NCBI RefSeq assembly: GCF_004341515.1
Contig: NZ_SLZF01000001.1
Location: forward strand, 1-64,000
DNA: 64,000 nt
DNA from: Allobosea sp. BK604
Lineage (GTDB): Bacteria; Pseudomonadota; Alphaproteobacteria; Rhizobiales; Beijerinckiaceae
Direction of reading: 5' to 3'
Part shown: positions 1 through 8,588 of the stretch, in pieces
Layout of the letters: each line of letters starts with the position of its first letter
How positions within the stretch are numbered: the stretch's first letter is position 1
Position numbers and translations under genes: made by a program
The notes under the pieces: generated by a model
Told to the model about the DNA's origin: nothing
The model's input: the letters and a program-made list of their open reading frames with translations, nothing else
Database searches by the model: none

Positions 1-274
1 AAATCAGGGCCGCGTGACGGGCGAAGACGCTCGCCGGCAAATCGCCGCCCGTGATCGCCTCGCTCGCAGGCCGACTTTTTCAACGGTATCGGTCGTTAGC
101 GGTCGTTCGCAGGAGGCTCGTCTGGAGCCATAAACTCACCGAATGCTGGCAGATCAAAGGGGATGGGCCGGTAGCCCGCCCGTCCCCTAGGAATGACCTC
201 GATCGCTTGCGCTGGGTCGGCCGGCCGGTTGTTCACCGGCCCCGCGCTATCAGGCGATTGCGAGGAGTGGCCGG

Positions 275-376
275 ATGATCGGCATGTCCGTCACCATCGA
301 GAGGGATGCTTTCGCAGCCCTGAAGCCGGCAATCGAAGTCGTGGCCCGAAGCGTAGCGATCAAGCCGGGCAACTGA
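275..376 (+). pseudogene. Possible fragment of a DNA polymerase III beta-subunit-like N-terminus
   Basis: A 33-codon frame opens with two in-frame ATGs and encodes a segment containing SVTIERDAFAALKP and then EVVARS. This resembles the first 20-25 residues of DnaN sliding-clamp proteins, where a T-x-E-R-x-A-x-x-x-x-L pattern is followed by V-V-x-R and then the conserved NTIP segment. Here the frame stops just where NTIP should come. I read it as a truncated remnant, but the match is short and could be chance. No other replication gene is nearby. Confidence 0.25.
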
Positions 377-515
377 AGCAGGCCGAGGCCGATTGAAATC
401 GCCCCGATGCGTGAGCGACGCGTGCCTGGGCAGATCAGCCGACCCGCGCAGTCAGCACTATTCGCAACAAGCTTTCGTCGAGCGATTTCAGTATACGGCG
501 AGTTCTCGTGTCATA

Positions 516-543
516 TAATGGTGTGCTCGTAATGGTGTGCTCG
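516..543. repeat. Tandem duplication, 2 x 14 bp
   Basis: The 14-mer TAATGGTGTGCTCG occurs twice with no spacer (516-529 and 530-543). Both copies are identical. It lies in noncoding sequence about 50 bp before a dispersed repeat. It is most simply a replication-slippage duplication. Confidence 0.85.
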
Positions 544-592
544 GCTCTCTTGGCGGAGCCTGCCCCCGGCCGCATTGCGTTTCCGGGCGACT

Positions 593-694
593 AGAGCATT
601 TTCGAGCGAAGTGGATACCGGTTCGCGTAAAGAAAATGCGTCAGAACAAAAGGTTAGAGTATTTTCGCGATTCCGGGAACCGCGAAAATTCTCT
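593..694. repeat. Dispersed palindromic repeat family A, copy 1
   Basis: This 102-bp intergenic element starts AGAGCATTTTCGAGCGAAGT and ends GAAAATTCTCT. It can fold as two hairpins: GCATTTTC pairs with GAAAATGC, and ATTTTCGCG pairs with CGCGAAAAT. A second full-length copy (102 bp) lies at 39569-39670 and a shortened, diverged copy at 18963-19032. All three are in gene-free sequence, which fits a short non-autonomous palindromic repeat family. Confidence 0.85.
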
Positions 695-743
695 GGACGG
701 AGCGACGACCACAGAAATGCCTTTGCGAAATTTGGGGGTTAGG

Positions 744-2177
744 ATGAATAAAAGCTCGCTTTTACTCTCGTTCTCTCTGTTTTTAGGCTTTTTCGCAGCG
801 CAAGGCGCAGCAGCTCAGACACCGCCAGCGATCTCCGAGGACGAGGCCCGGTCAATCGCCGCCGACGCGTATATCTACTTCTACCCGCTCGTGACGATGG
901 ACATCACGCGGCGACAGGCGACCAATATCGAGCCGGGAAAAGCCCTCGGGCGCGGCCCGATGAACACCTTCGTGAACGTGCCGGCATTTCCTCCGGCCAA
1001 TTTCAGGGACGTGGTCCGCCCGAACTTCGACACTCTGTATTCGGTCGCATGGCTGGACATGACGAAGGAGCCGGTCGTTGTCTCGGTTCCCGACACCGGC
1101 GGACGCTACTACCTGCTGCCGATGCTCGATATGTGGACGGATGTCTTTGCCTCGCCGGGATGGCGCACGACCGGCACGCAGGCGCGCAGTTTCCTGGTTG
1201 CTCCGCAAGGCTGGACCGGCGCGGTGCCCGATGGGCTGGAGCGCATCACCGCCCCGACACCTTTTGTCTGGATCATCGGCCGCACGAAGACGGATGGCCC
1301 GCCCGATTATGACGCCGTTCACAAGATCCAGGCCGGCTACAAGCTCGCAATGCTCTCGGACTGGGGCAAGACGCCGAAGCCGGTCGAGGTGAAGATCGAT
1401 CCGAGCGTCGACATGAAGACCGCGCCGAAGGTCCAGGTCGATACCATGCCCCCGGCGAAATACTTCGCCTATGCAGCCGAGCTCCTCAAGCAGAATCCGT
1501 CACATCTCACCGATGAGCCGATCATCGCGCAGATGAAGCGCCTCGGCATCGAGCGCGGCAAGGATTTTGACTTCGACAAGGCCCCGCCGGTAGTCAAAAA
1601 GGCTCTAGAAGCCGCGCCCGACACTGCACGCAGGCTGATGGAGTGGAAGGTCGAGACACTCGCGCGCGTCGCCAACCATTGGTCGATGAACACCGACACC
1701 ATGGGAGTCTACGGCAATTACTATCTCAAGCGCGCGATCGTGGCTCAGCTCGGTCTCGGAGCGAATTTGCCGGAGGACGCAATCTATCCGCTCAATCTCG
1801 GCGACGAGGCGGGCCGCCCTCTCGATGGCACCAACCGATACACGCTGCAGTTCGAGAAGGGCGCGGCGCCGCCTGTGAATGCATTCTGGTCGGTCACGCT
1901 CTACGATTCCGATGGCTTCCAGGTCGCCAACACATTGAACCGCTTCGCCGTCAGCAGCTGGATGCCGTTCAACTACAACCCTGACGGCTCCCTCACCCTC
2001 TATATCCAAAGCGAAAGCCCCGGCCAGGACAAGGAAGCGAACTGGCTGCCGGCGCCACAGGGAGCCTTCAACCTGACGATGCGCCTCTATGGACCCAAGT
2101 CGGAAGCGCTGGCGGGAAAATGGAACCCGCCTCCCGTCAGGCGAGGCCAGGGACTTCCCAGCGTGGCCGGCCAATAG
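744..2177 (+). CDS. Secreted DUF1254/DUF1214 protein
   Basis: The 477-residue product begins with a signal peptide: a hydrophobic stretch from about residue 5 to 20, then AAAQ. The mature part opens with an Ala/Tyr-rich AYIYFYPLVTMD segment, the hallmark of DUF1254, and ends with a DUF1214 region containing NAFWSVTLYDSDGF and the Pro/Gly-rich finish typical of this family. Proteins of this pair are exported and widespread in Proteobacteria, but no firm biochemical role is established. The reading frame is open upstream to 537, but that part overlaps a dispersed repeat. I choose the ATG at 744, where the signal peptide begins and GGGGG precedes the start. Its 3' end faces the convergent GNAT gene across a hairpin. 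Confidence 0.85.
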   Translation: MNKSSLLLSFSLFLGFFAAQGAAAQTPPAISEDEARSIAADAYIYFYPLVTMDITRRQATNIEPGKALGRGPMNTFVNVPAFPPANFRDVVRPNFDTLYSVAWLDMTKEPVVVSVPDTGGRYYLLPMLDMWTDVFASPGWRTTGTQARSFLVAPQGWTGAVPDGLERITAPTPFVWIIGRTKTDGPPDYDAVHKIQAGYKLAMLSDWGKTPKPVEVKIDPSVDMKTAPKVQVDTMPPAKYFAYAAELLKQNPSHLTDEPIIAQMKRLGIERGKDFDFDKAPPVVKKALEAAPDTARRLMEWKVETLARVANHWSMNTDTMGVYGNYYLKRAIVAQLGLGANLPEDAIYPLNLGDEAGRPLDGTNRYTLQFEKGAAPPVNAFWSVTLYDSDGFQVANTLNRFAVSSWMPFNYNPDGSLTLYIQSESPGQDKEANWLPAPQGAFNLTMRLYGPKSEALAGKWNPPPVRRGQGLPSVAGQ

Positions 2178-2190
2178 CGCGATCCTACAG

Positions 2191-2217
2191 CAGTGCTCAC
2201 CGAGCAAGTGAGCACTG
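2191..2217. terminator. Bidirectional terminator-like hairpin between convergent genes
   Basis: CAGTGCTCAC, a 7-nt loop, then GTGAGCACTG form a perfect 10-bp stem. It sits 13 bp after the stop of the DUF1254 gene and 27 bp after the end of the oppositely oriented GNAT gene. There is no long T-run on either strand, so intrinsic termination is plausible but not certain. Confidence 0.6.
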
Positions 2218-2244
2218 TCCCTGCCGGTGCGTTCCCAGCGCCGG

Positions 2245-2718
2245 TCAGAGTTCCCTTACGAACACCACCTGCCCGTCCAGGTGCCGCCCCATGTCGCGCC
2301 AGCCATGCTCGCGATAGAAGCGCTCGGCCCGCGTGCCGGCGCCCGTCGTCAGCCAGGCCTGGCGGTGCCCGTTCTCGACGAGCCGCGCCAGCGCCGCATC
2401 GAGCAACGCCCGGCCGTGCCCGCGTCCCTCATGCGCAGGGTCGATGAACAGCGCCCAGACAAGGGCGGACTGATGGTTGGCGCAGGTGAAGCCTGCGATC
2501 TCGCCATCGGCCTCGCTGACCAGGAAGACCGCCTGCTCCATATACCAGGCGACCTCGGCATCGCTGACCTTGGACCGGTCGCGAAGGATGTTCTCGGTCA
2601 CGCCATGCCGGATGGCGTGGATGCGCGGCAGGTCGGCGGGCGTCGCCGCCCGCAGGCTTATTCCGCCGCTTCCAGCCGGTAGCTCGCCGGGTCGTAGTTC
2701 AGGATCGGAGACAGCCAC
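2245..2718 (-). CDS. GNAT family N-acetyltransferase
   Basis: The product is about 157 residues and shows the GNAT fold in order: an N-terminal [16 protein letters not shown] strand-helix typical of the family, a central [20 protein letters not shown] segment carrying the R-G-x-G-x-A/G acetyl-CoA pyrophosphate loop, and a C-terminal [14 protein letters not shown] motif. The substrate is unknown. There is no ATG at the expected start. I used GTG at 2718, which overlaps the end of metH by about 60 bp; a later non-ATG start is possible. Its position as last gene of the regulator-metF-metH operon suggests co-transcription, though its role in methionine metabolism is unproven. Confidence 0.8.
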   Translation of the reverse strand: MAVSDPELRPGELPAGSGGISLRAATPADLPRIHAIRHGVTENILRDRSKVSDAEVAWYMEQAVFLVSEADGEIAGFTCANHQSALVWALFIDPAHEGRGHGRALLDAALARLVENGHRQAWLTTGAGTRAERFYREHGWRDMGRHLDGQVVFVREL

Positions 2719-5700
2719 CGTTCGACCTCGTGAATCGCCATGCCCTTGCGCGCGGCATAATCCTCGGCCTGATCGCGCTCGACCTTGGCGACGCCGAAAT
2801 AGTAGGCGTCCGGGTGCGAGAAGTAGAGTCCCGAGACCGAGGAACCCGGCCACATCGCAAAGCTCTCGGTCAGCTTGACGCCGACGCGGCGCTCGGCCTG
2901 GAGCAGCTCGAACAGCGTCGCCTTCTCCGTGTGGTCGGGCTGAGCGGGATAGCCCGGCGCCGGGCGGATGCCCTGGTATTCCTCGCGGATCAGGTCCTCG
3001 TTCGAGAAATTCTCGTCCGCCGCATAGCCCCAGAACTCGGTGCGCACGCGCTGGTGCATGCGCTCGGCAAAAGCTTCGGCGATGCGATCGGCCAGCGCCT
3101 TGACCATGATCGAGCGGTAATCATCGTTATCGCGGGCGAAGCGCTCGGAGATGCGCTCCTCCTCCGCACCAGCCGTCACGACGAAGGCGCCGACATAATC
3201 GGCCGCCCCGCCCTCGGGCGCGACGAAGTCGGACAGGCACATATTGGGCTTGCCGTCGCGCTTCGACAGCTGCTGGCGCAGCCCGTGCAGCGTCGTCAGC
3301 GCCTCCTGCCGGCTCTCGCCGGTATAGAGGCGGATATCGTCGCCGACCGCATTGGCCGGCCAGAAGCCGATCACCGCCTTGGGATTGAACCAGCGCTCCT
3401 CGACCACGCGCTTCAGCATGGCCTGGGCATCGTCCCAGAGCGCACGCGCCGCCTCGCCCTGCTTCTCGTCTTCGAGAATGGCCGGGAAACGGCCTTTCAG
3501 CTCCCAGGTCTGGAAGAACGGCGTCCAGTCGATCAACGGCACCAGCTCGGCAATGTCGTAGGTACCGAAGACACGCGTGCCGAGGAAACTCGGCTTCGGC
3601 GGCTTGTAGCCCGCCCAGTCCGGCTTGAAGGCGTTGGCGCGCGCCTTGGCCAGAGGCAGGCGCTGTTTGTCCGCCTCCGAGCGGCGATGCGCATCGGCGA
3701 CCTTGGCGTATTCGGTCTTGATGCCCTCGACATAGCCCGGCTTCTGGTCCTGCGAAAGCAGGCTGGAAACGACGCCGACCGCGCGCGAGGCGTCGGTGAC
3801 ATAGACAGTCTGGCCGCGATCATAGGCCGGATGGATCTTCACCGCGGTATGGACGCGGCTCGTCGTCGCCCCGCCGATCAGCAGCGGGATATCGAAGCCC
3901 TCGCGCTCCATCTCGGAGGCGACGGTCACCATCTCGTCGAGCGAGGGTGTGATCAGGCCGGAGAGACCGATGATGTCGACCTTCTCCTTGCGCGCAGTGT
4001 CCAGGATCTTTTGCGTCGGCACCATCACGCCGAGATCGATGACCTCGTAATTATTGCACTGGAGCACGACGCCGACGATGTTCTTGCCGATATCGTGGAC
4101 ATCGCCCTTCACCGTCGCCATCAGCACCTTGCCGGCGGCAGAGCGCTCGGCGCCACCATTCAGGCGCTTCTCCTCCTCCATGTAAGGCATCAGATAGGCG
4201 ACGGCCTGCTTCATCACGCGAGCCGATTTCACCACCTGCGGCAGGAACATCTTGCCGGCGCCGAACAGGTCGCCGACCACGTTCATGCCGGCCATCAGCG
4301 GCCCCTCGATGACATGGAGCGGCTTGTCGGCCTGGAGCCGCGCCTCTTCAGTATCGCGGTCGATGAACTCGGTGATGCCGTTGACCAGCGCGTGCTCGAG
4401 CCGCTTGTGCACATCAGCCTCTCGCCAGGCGAGATCCTTGCCCGAGACCGCCTGCGAGCCGTCGCCCTTGAAGCGCGGCGCGGCCTCGAGCAGGCGCTCG
4501 GTCGAATCCTTGCGCCGGTTGAGGACCACATCCTCACAAAGCTCGCGCAATTCCGGATCGAGATCGTCATAACTGCCGAGCTGGCCGGCATTGACGATGC
4601 CCATATCCATGCCGACCTTGATGCAATGGTACAGGAAGACCGAATGCATCGCCTCGCGGACCTTCTCGTTGCCGCGGAACGAGAAGGACAGGTTCGAGAC
4701 ACCGCCCGAGATATGTGCGCCCGGTAGCGTCTCGCGGATCGTCTTCGTCGCCTCAATGAAGTCGTTGCCGTAATTATCGTGCTCCTCGATCCCGGTCGCG
4801 ACAGCGAAGATGTTCGGATCGAAGATGATATCTTCCGGCGGAAAGCCCGCGACCTCGGTCAGCAGCTTGTAGGCCCGCGTGCAGATCTCGATCTTGCGCT
4901 CGTAGGTATCGGCCTGGCCCTTCTCGTCGAAGGCCATGACGACGACGGCCGCGCCATAGTTCCGGCAGATGCGAGCATGCTCGAGGAACGCCTCCTCGCC
5001 TTCCTTCATCGAGATCGAGTTGACGATCGGCTTGCCCTGGATCGTCTTCAGTCCGGCCTCGATGACATGGAATTTCGACGAGTCGACCATGATCGGCACG
5101 CGCGAGATGTCCGGCTCCGAGGCGATCAGGTTGAGAAACTCGGTCATCGCCTTCTCGGAATCGAGCAGGCCCTCGTCCATGTTGACGTCGATCACCTGCG
5201 CGCCGTTGGCGACCTGGTCGCGCGCCACATCGAGCGCCGCGGCATAATCGCCATTGGTGATCAGCTTCCGGAATTTGGCCGAGCCGGTGACGTTGGTGCG
5301 CTCGCCGACATTCACGAAGGGAATCGTCTCGTCGAGCGTGAACGGCTCCAGCCCGGCAAGCCTGAGATAGGGCTTGGGCGAGGGAATGGCCCGCGGCGCC
5401 TTGCCGGCGACGGCCTGCGCGATCGCCTCGATATGACCCGGCGTCGTGCCGCAGCAGCCACCGACAATGTTGACGAGGCCGGCATCGGCGAACTCGGCCA
5501 GCATGCCGGCGGTCGCCTCCGGTCGCTCGTCATAGAGGCCGAACTCGTTCGGCAGGCCGGCATTCGGATAAGCGCAGATCAGCGTCTCGGCGACGCGCGA
5601 CAGGTCCTTGATATGCGCCCGCATCTCGCGCGCGCCGAGCGCGCAATTGAGGCCGACGGTCAGCGGGCGGGCATGGCGCACCGCGTTCCAGAAGGCTTCG

Positions 5701-6428
5701 GTCGTCTGGCCCGAGAGGGTTCGGCCGGAGAGATCGGTGATCGTGCCGGAGATCATCACCGGCAGGCGGATGCCCCGCTCGCGATAGACCTCCTCGATCG
5801 CCACGATCGCCGCCTTGGCATTGAGCGTGTCGAAGATGGTCTCGATCAGCATCAGCTCGGCGCCGCCATCGATCAGCCCGCGCACCTGCTCGGCATAGGA
5901 TTCGCGCACCTGGTCGAAGCTCACGGCGCGGAAGCCGGGATTGTTGACGTCGGGCGAAATAGAGAGCGTGCGGTTGGTCGGGCCGATCGCGCCGGCGACG
6001 AAGCGGCGCCGGCCATCGGCCTTCTGCGCGAGCATCGCCGCCTCGCGCGCCAGCCTCGCCGATTCGACATTGAGCTCGTAGACCAGCTCTTCCATGCCGT
6101 AATCGGCCTGGGCGATCGCGGTCGAGGAGAAGGTATTGGTCTCGACGATATCGGCGCCCGCCCTGAAATAGGCGAGATGGATGTCGCGGATCGCCTCCGG
6201 CTGGGTCAGCACCAGAAGGTCGTTATTGCCCTTGAGGTCATGGTTCCAGCCCTTGAAGCGCTCGGCCCGGAACTCGGCCTCGGAGAGCTTCAGGTTCTGG
6301 ATCTGCGTCCCCATCGCGCCATCGAGCACGAGGATGCGTTCGGAGGCGGCCTGGCGCAAAGCGCGCTCGATCTCGGCGCCGTCGACGGGTGTGGGCTTGT
6401 AGTCTGACATCACGGACGCTTTCGTCAT
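2658..6428 (-). CDS. metH: Cobalamin-dependent methionine synthase
   Basis: MetH transfers a methyl group from 5-methyltetrahydrofolate to homocysteine through methylcobalamin. The 1256-residue product matches the usual four-module MetH length. In order I see the homocysteine-binding barrel starting [10 protein letters not shown] with zinc-ligand cysteines in LNCALGAR and GGCCGTTP, the pterin-binding barrel ([16 protein letters not shown]), the B12 domain with DVHDIGKN whose His is the lower cobalt ligand, and the reactivation domain ending near [18 protein letters not shown] at 6428 and ATG at 6410 are both possible starts. It lies downstream of metF, which makes its methyl donor, separated by an 84-bp palindromic repeat. 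Regulation probably comes from the operon promoter before the ArsR-type gene. Confidence 0.97.
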   Translation of the reverse strand: MTKASVMSDYKPTPVDGAEIERALRQAASERILVLDGAMGTQIQNLKLSEAEFRAERFKGWNHDLKGNNDLLVLTQPEAIRDIHLAYFRAGADIVETNTFSSTAIAQADYGMEELVYELNVESARLAREAAMLAQKADGRRRFVAGAIGPTNRTLSISPDVNNPGFRAVSFDQVRESYAEQVRGLIDGGAELMLIETIFDTLNAKAAIVAIEEVYRERGIRLPVMISGTITDLSGRTLSGQTTEAFWNAVRHARPLTVGLNCALGAREMRAHIKDLSRVAETLICAYPNAGLPNEFGLYDERPEATAGMLAEFADAGLVNIVGGCCGTTPGHIEAIAQAVAGKAPRAIPSPKPYLRLAGLEPFTLDETIPFVNVGERTNVTGSAKFRKLITNGDYAAALDVARDQVANGAQVIDVNMDEGLLDSEKAMTEFLNLIASEPDISRVPIMVDSSKFHVIEAGLKTIQGKPIVNSISMKEGEEAFLEHARICRNYGAAVVVMAFDEKGQADTYERKIEICTRAYKLLTEVAGFPPEDIIFDPNIFAVATGIEEHDNYGNDFIEATKTIRETLPGAHISGGVSNLSFSFRGNEKVREAMHSVFLYHCIKVGMDMGIVNAGQLGSYDDLDPELRELCEDVVLNRRKDSTERLLEAAPRFKGDGSQAVSGKDLAWREADVHKRLEHALVNGITEFIDRDTEEARLQADKPLHVIEGPLMAGMNVVGDLFGAGKMFLPQVVKSARVMKQAVAYLMPYMEEEKRLNGGAERSAAGKVLMATVKGDVHDIGKNIVGVVLQCNNYEVIDLGVMVPTQKILDTARKEKVDIIGLSGLITPSLDEMVTVASEMEREGFDIPLLIGGATTSRVHTAVKIHPAYDRGQTVYVTDASRAVGVVSSLLSQDQKPGYVEGIKTEYAKVADAHRRSEADKQRLPLAKARANAFKPDWAGYKPPKPSFLGTRVFGTYDIAELVPLIDWTPFFQTWELKGRFPAILEDEKQGEAARALWDDAQAMLKRVVEERWFNPKAVIGFWPANAVGDDIRLYTGESRQEALTTLHGLRQQLSKRDGKPNMCLSDFVAPEGGAADYVGAFVVTAGAEEERISERFARDNDDYRSIMVKALADRIAEAFAERMHQRVRTEFWGYAADENFSNEDLIREEYQGIRPAPGYPAQPDHTEKATLFELLQAERRVGVKLTESFAMWPGSSVSGLYFSHPDAYYFGVAKVERDQAEDYAARKGMAIHEVERWLSPILNYDPASYRLEAAE

Positions 6429-6453
6429 GACACTCGTTTCGTATCGTCTCTTC

Positions 6454-6537
6454 CGTCGTTGCGAGCAGCGGAGCGACGAAGCAATCCAGGGGGAGTGCGC
6501 GAGGCCCCTGGATTGCTTCGCCGCGCTCGCAATGACG
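6454..6537. repeat. Palindromic repeat (GCAATCCAGGGG type) between metF and metH
   Basis: Arms of about 35 bp face each other. The left arm ends GAAGCAATCCAGGGG and the right arm begins CCCCTGGATTGCTTC, with outer parts reading CGTCGTTGCGAGC and GCTCGCAATGACG. A short GC-rich loop separates them. It fills nearly the whole metF-metH gap, starting 4 bp after metF. In RNA it would form a very stable hairpin and could lower metH expression or protect metF mRNA. The ATTGCGAG...GAAGCAATCC theme recurs in many proteobacterial genomes. Confidence 0.85.
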
Positions 6538-6541
6538 CTCC

Positions 6542-7453
6542 TTACTCCGCAGCCGCCTGCTGCTGCACGCTCTTGTCCGGCTTCAGGCCGACGAGATGGC
6601 AGATCGCATAGACCAGATCGGCCTTGTTCATCGTGTAGAAATGCAGGTCGGAAACGCCGCGGTCGATCAGGTCGAGCACCTGCTCTGCGCAGACCGCCGC
6701 AGCCACCAGCCGGCGCGTCGCTGCGTCGTCTTCCAGCCCCTCGAACCGGTCGGCCAGCCATTGCGGCACGCTCGCGCCGGTCTTGGTCGCGAAATTCGCG
6801 GTCTGCTTGAAGTTCTGCACCGGCACGATCCCGGGCAGGATCGGGATGTCGATGCCGCGGGCGCGGACCTTGTCGAGATAGCGGAAATAGACGTCGTTAT
6901 CGAAGAAGAACTGGGTGATGGCGCGCGTCGCGCCGGCATCGACCTTCTTCTTCAGCGCGTCGATATCGGCATCGAGCGAAGCGGCTTCAGGATGCTTCTC
7001 GGGATAGGCCGAGACCGTAACCTCGAAATCGCCGATCTTGCGGATGCCGGCCACCAGATCGCAGGTCTGGTGATAGCCCTGCGGATGCGGTTCATAGGCC
7101 GTGCCGAGCCCGCCAGCCGGATCGCCGCGCAGCGCAACGATATGGCGCACGCCCGCCGTCCAGTAGGAGCGAATGACCTCGTCGACCTCGCCGCAGGTGG
7201 CGGATACGCAGGTCAGGTGCGCGGCCGGCTTGAGGCCGGTCTCATCGACCATGCGCTTGACCGTGTTGTGGGTGCGCTCGCGCGTCGAGCCACCGGCGCC
7301 ATAGGTCACCGAGACGAAGGAGGGCTTCAGCGGCTCTAGTCGGCGCACGCTTTCCCAGAGCGCAACCTCCATCTCCGGGGTCTTCGGCGGAAAGAACTCG
7401 AAGGAGACGCGGGGACGGCGCGAGCCATGCCGGCTGGGGCGGAAAGCGTTCAT
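6542..7453 (-). CDS. metF: Methylenetetrahydrofolate reductase
   Basis: MetF reduces 5,10-methylene-THF to 5-methyl-THF with FAD and NAD(P)H, supplying MetH. The 303-residue length fits bacterial MetF. Visible family signatures are [13 protein letters not shown] near the N-terminus (with the catalytic Glu), [24 protein letters not shown], the folate/FAD loop [10 protein letters not shown] and [13 protein letters not shown]. The start codon overlaps the stop of the upstream regulator by one base (TGATG), implying translational coupling. A 17-residue Arg-rich N-terminus precedes the catalytic core. Confidence 0.97.
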   Translation of the reverse strand: MNAFRPSRHGSRRPRVSFEFFPPKTPEMEVALWESVRRLEPLKPSFVSVTYGAGGSTRERTHNTVKRMVDETGLKPAAHLTCVSATCGEVDEVIRSYWTAGVRHIVALRGDPAGGLGTAYEPHPQGYHQTCDLVAGIRKIGDFEVTVSAYPEKHPEAASLDADIDALKKKVDAGATRAITQFFFDNDVYFRYLDKVRARGIDIPILPGIVPVQNFKQTANFATKTGASVPQWLADRFEGLEDDAATRRLVAAAVCAEQVLDLIDRGVSDLHFYTMNKADLVYAICHLVGLKPDKSVQQQAAAE

Positions 7454-8451
7454 CAGGCCACCTCGAACTGGGTTTGGCGCAACGGGAAATCACCTTGCTG
7501 GCGGCGGTCGCGGCCGCGCCAGAGCATTACTGAGAGTTGTCCGGGCGCACCGTCCGCCGCCGTCACTTCCTCGGCGAGATCGCAGACGAGCCCGGCCTCG
7601 GCGAACCAGCCTGCGATCTGGGCACGCGAGAAGCCGAGGCGGCGATGCGCGTGCTCGCTGCGCAGGAACTCCATCTCATGCGGCGCGAAATCGACCACGA
7701 TCAGCCGGCCTCCGGGCGCGAGCATGGCCGCAGCCTCCCGCAGGGCCCGGCCCGGGTCTTCGAGGAAATGCAGGACCTGATGGATCACCACGACATCGAA
7801 CGAGCCGCGCGCGAAGGGCAGTGCATGGATATCGCCCTGGCGCAGTTCGACGCGCGACAGCCCCGCCTTCTCCAGATTGGCCCGCGCCACCGCCAGCATG
7901 GCATGGCTGGCATCGACACCGACCGCCCGGCCGAACTTGGGCGCGATCCGTTCCAGCATCCGGCCGGTGCCGGTGCCGAGATCGAGCATCGCGCCGGGCG
8001 AGCCCTCGCCGACCGCGGCCTCGACAGCGGCCTCGACCGCATCATCCGGGACATGCAGCGAGCGCAGCCTGTCCCAGTCGCGGGCCACGCTGGCGAAATA
8101 GGATTGCGCCGCGTCCGCACGCGCCGCCCGGACCGCGGCGAGCCGCTCCCGATCGGCCACCAGCACCGGATCGGAGCGATCGAGCCAAGCCGCCAGCGAG
8201 GCGGCGAAGGCACCGCCCGCGCCGGCCTCGTCGAGCCGAAAGAAGGCCCAGGCGCCCTCGCGATAGCGCCGGACCAGCCCGGCTTCGGCCAGAAGCTTGA
8301 GATGGCGCGAGATGCGTGGTTGCGACTGGCCGAGAATGTCGGTGAGATCGGAGACCGAAAGCTCGCCCTCGGCCAGCAGGGCCACGATCCGCAGCCGCGT
8401 CTCCTCGCCGGCGGCGCGCAGGCCCGCGAGCAGGGATGCCGAGGAGAGCAT
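7453..8451 (-). CDS. ArsR-family regulator fused to a SAM-dependent methyltransferase domain
   Basis: Residues about 1-95 form an ArsR-type winged helix (ETRLRIVALLAEGELSVSDL, then SQPRISRHLKLL as recognition helix). Residues about 140-290 form a class I methyltransferase with the AdoMet loop LDLGTGTGRMLE and a FDVVVIHQVLHFLEDP post-motif. Total 332 residues. ArsR-methyltransferase fusions in front of metF/metH are known in Proteobacteria as methionine-cycle regulators (the SahR/SamR type) sensing S-adenosyl compounds; equating this protein with them is inference from context. I chose the ATG at 8451 over an upstream TTG. A perfect 22-bp palindrome lies 46 bp upstream and is the likely autoregulatory operator. 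Confidence 0.9.
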   Translation of the reverse strand: MLSSASLLAGLRAAGEETRLRIVALLAEGELSVSDLTDILGQSQPRISRHLKLLAEAGLVRRYREGAWAFFRLDEAGAGGAFAASLAAWLDRSDPVLVADRERLAAVRAARADAAQSYFASVARDWDRLRSLHVPDDAVEAAVEAAVGEGSPGAMLDLGTGTGRMLERIAPKFGRAVGVDASHAMLAVARANLEKAGLSRVELRQGDIHALPFARGSFDVVVIHQVLHFLEDPGRALREAAAMLAPGGRLIVVDFAPHEMEFLRSEHAHRRLGFSRAQIAGWFAEAGLVCDLAEEVTAADGAPGQLSVMLWRGRDRRQQGDFPLRQTQFEVA

Positions 8452-8496
8452 GGTGGGCTGACGCAAGCGCTTGATCTCCGCGATCGTTCGAAAAAA

Positions 8497-8518
8497 GATA
8501 TAAAGATATCTTTATATC
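8497..8518. promoter_or_regulatory. Perfect 22-bp palindrome, predicted operator of the methionine operon
   Basis: The arm GATATAAAGAT is followed at once by its exact reverse complement. Its AT content stands out sharply from the surrounding GC-rich DNA. It sits just upstream of the ArsR-methyltransferase/metF/metH operon, where an autoregulating winged-helix dimer would bind. My recollection is that methionine-related ArsR regulators of alphaproteobacteria use a site of this ATATAAAGATATC type, but I cannot check this here. Confidence 0.8.
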
Positions 8519-8588
8519 GAACATCGCGATCGCGCAAGCCCTCAACAAGCGTGCGCTCGAACTCGGAGACGATGCGCCAGCACTAAAG

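Larger units (their letters stand above)
1..743. other. Gene-poor left flank
   Basis: I see no convincing full gene here. Short open frames exist but none has a recognisable family, a clear ribosome binding site and a sensible length together. The stretch holds a possible dnaN-like remnant (275-376), a 14-bp perfect tandem duplication (516-543) and a dispersed palindromic repeat (593-694), followed by the start region of the DUF1254 gene. It may be decayed DNA, an old insertion scar, or the promoter region of the next gene. Confidence 0.6.

Noticed and set aside
51..278. 75-codon plus-strand frame near the window start
   Set aside because: No ribosome site, Arg-rich composition and no family pattern.
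593..694. Insertion sequence or CRISPR array
   Set aside because: The repeats are single, dispersed and palindromic; no transposase frame, target duplications, regular spacers or cas genes are present.
537..743. N-terminal extension of the DUF1254 protein
   Set aside because: It runs through a dispersed repeat; the signal peptide starts at 744.
2730..6407. Two long plus-strand open frames opposite metH
   Set aside because: They mirror metH codon structure, have skewed composition and no motifs. metH is complete on the other strand.
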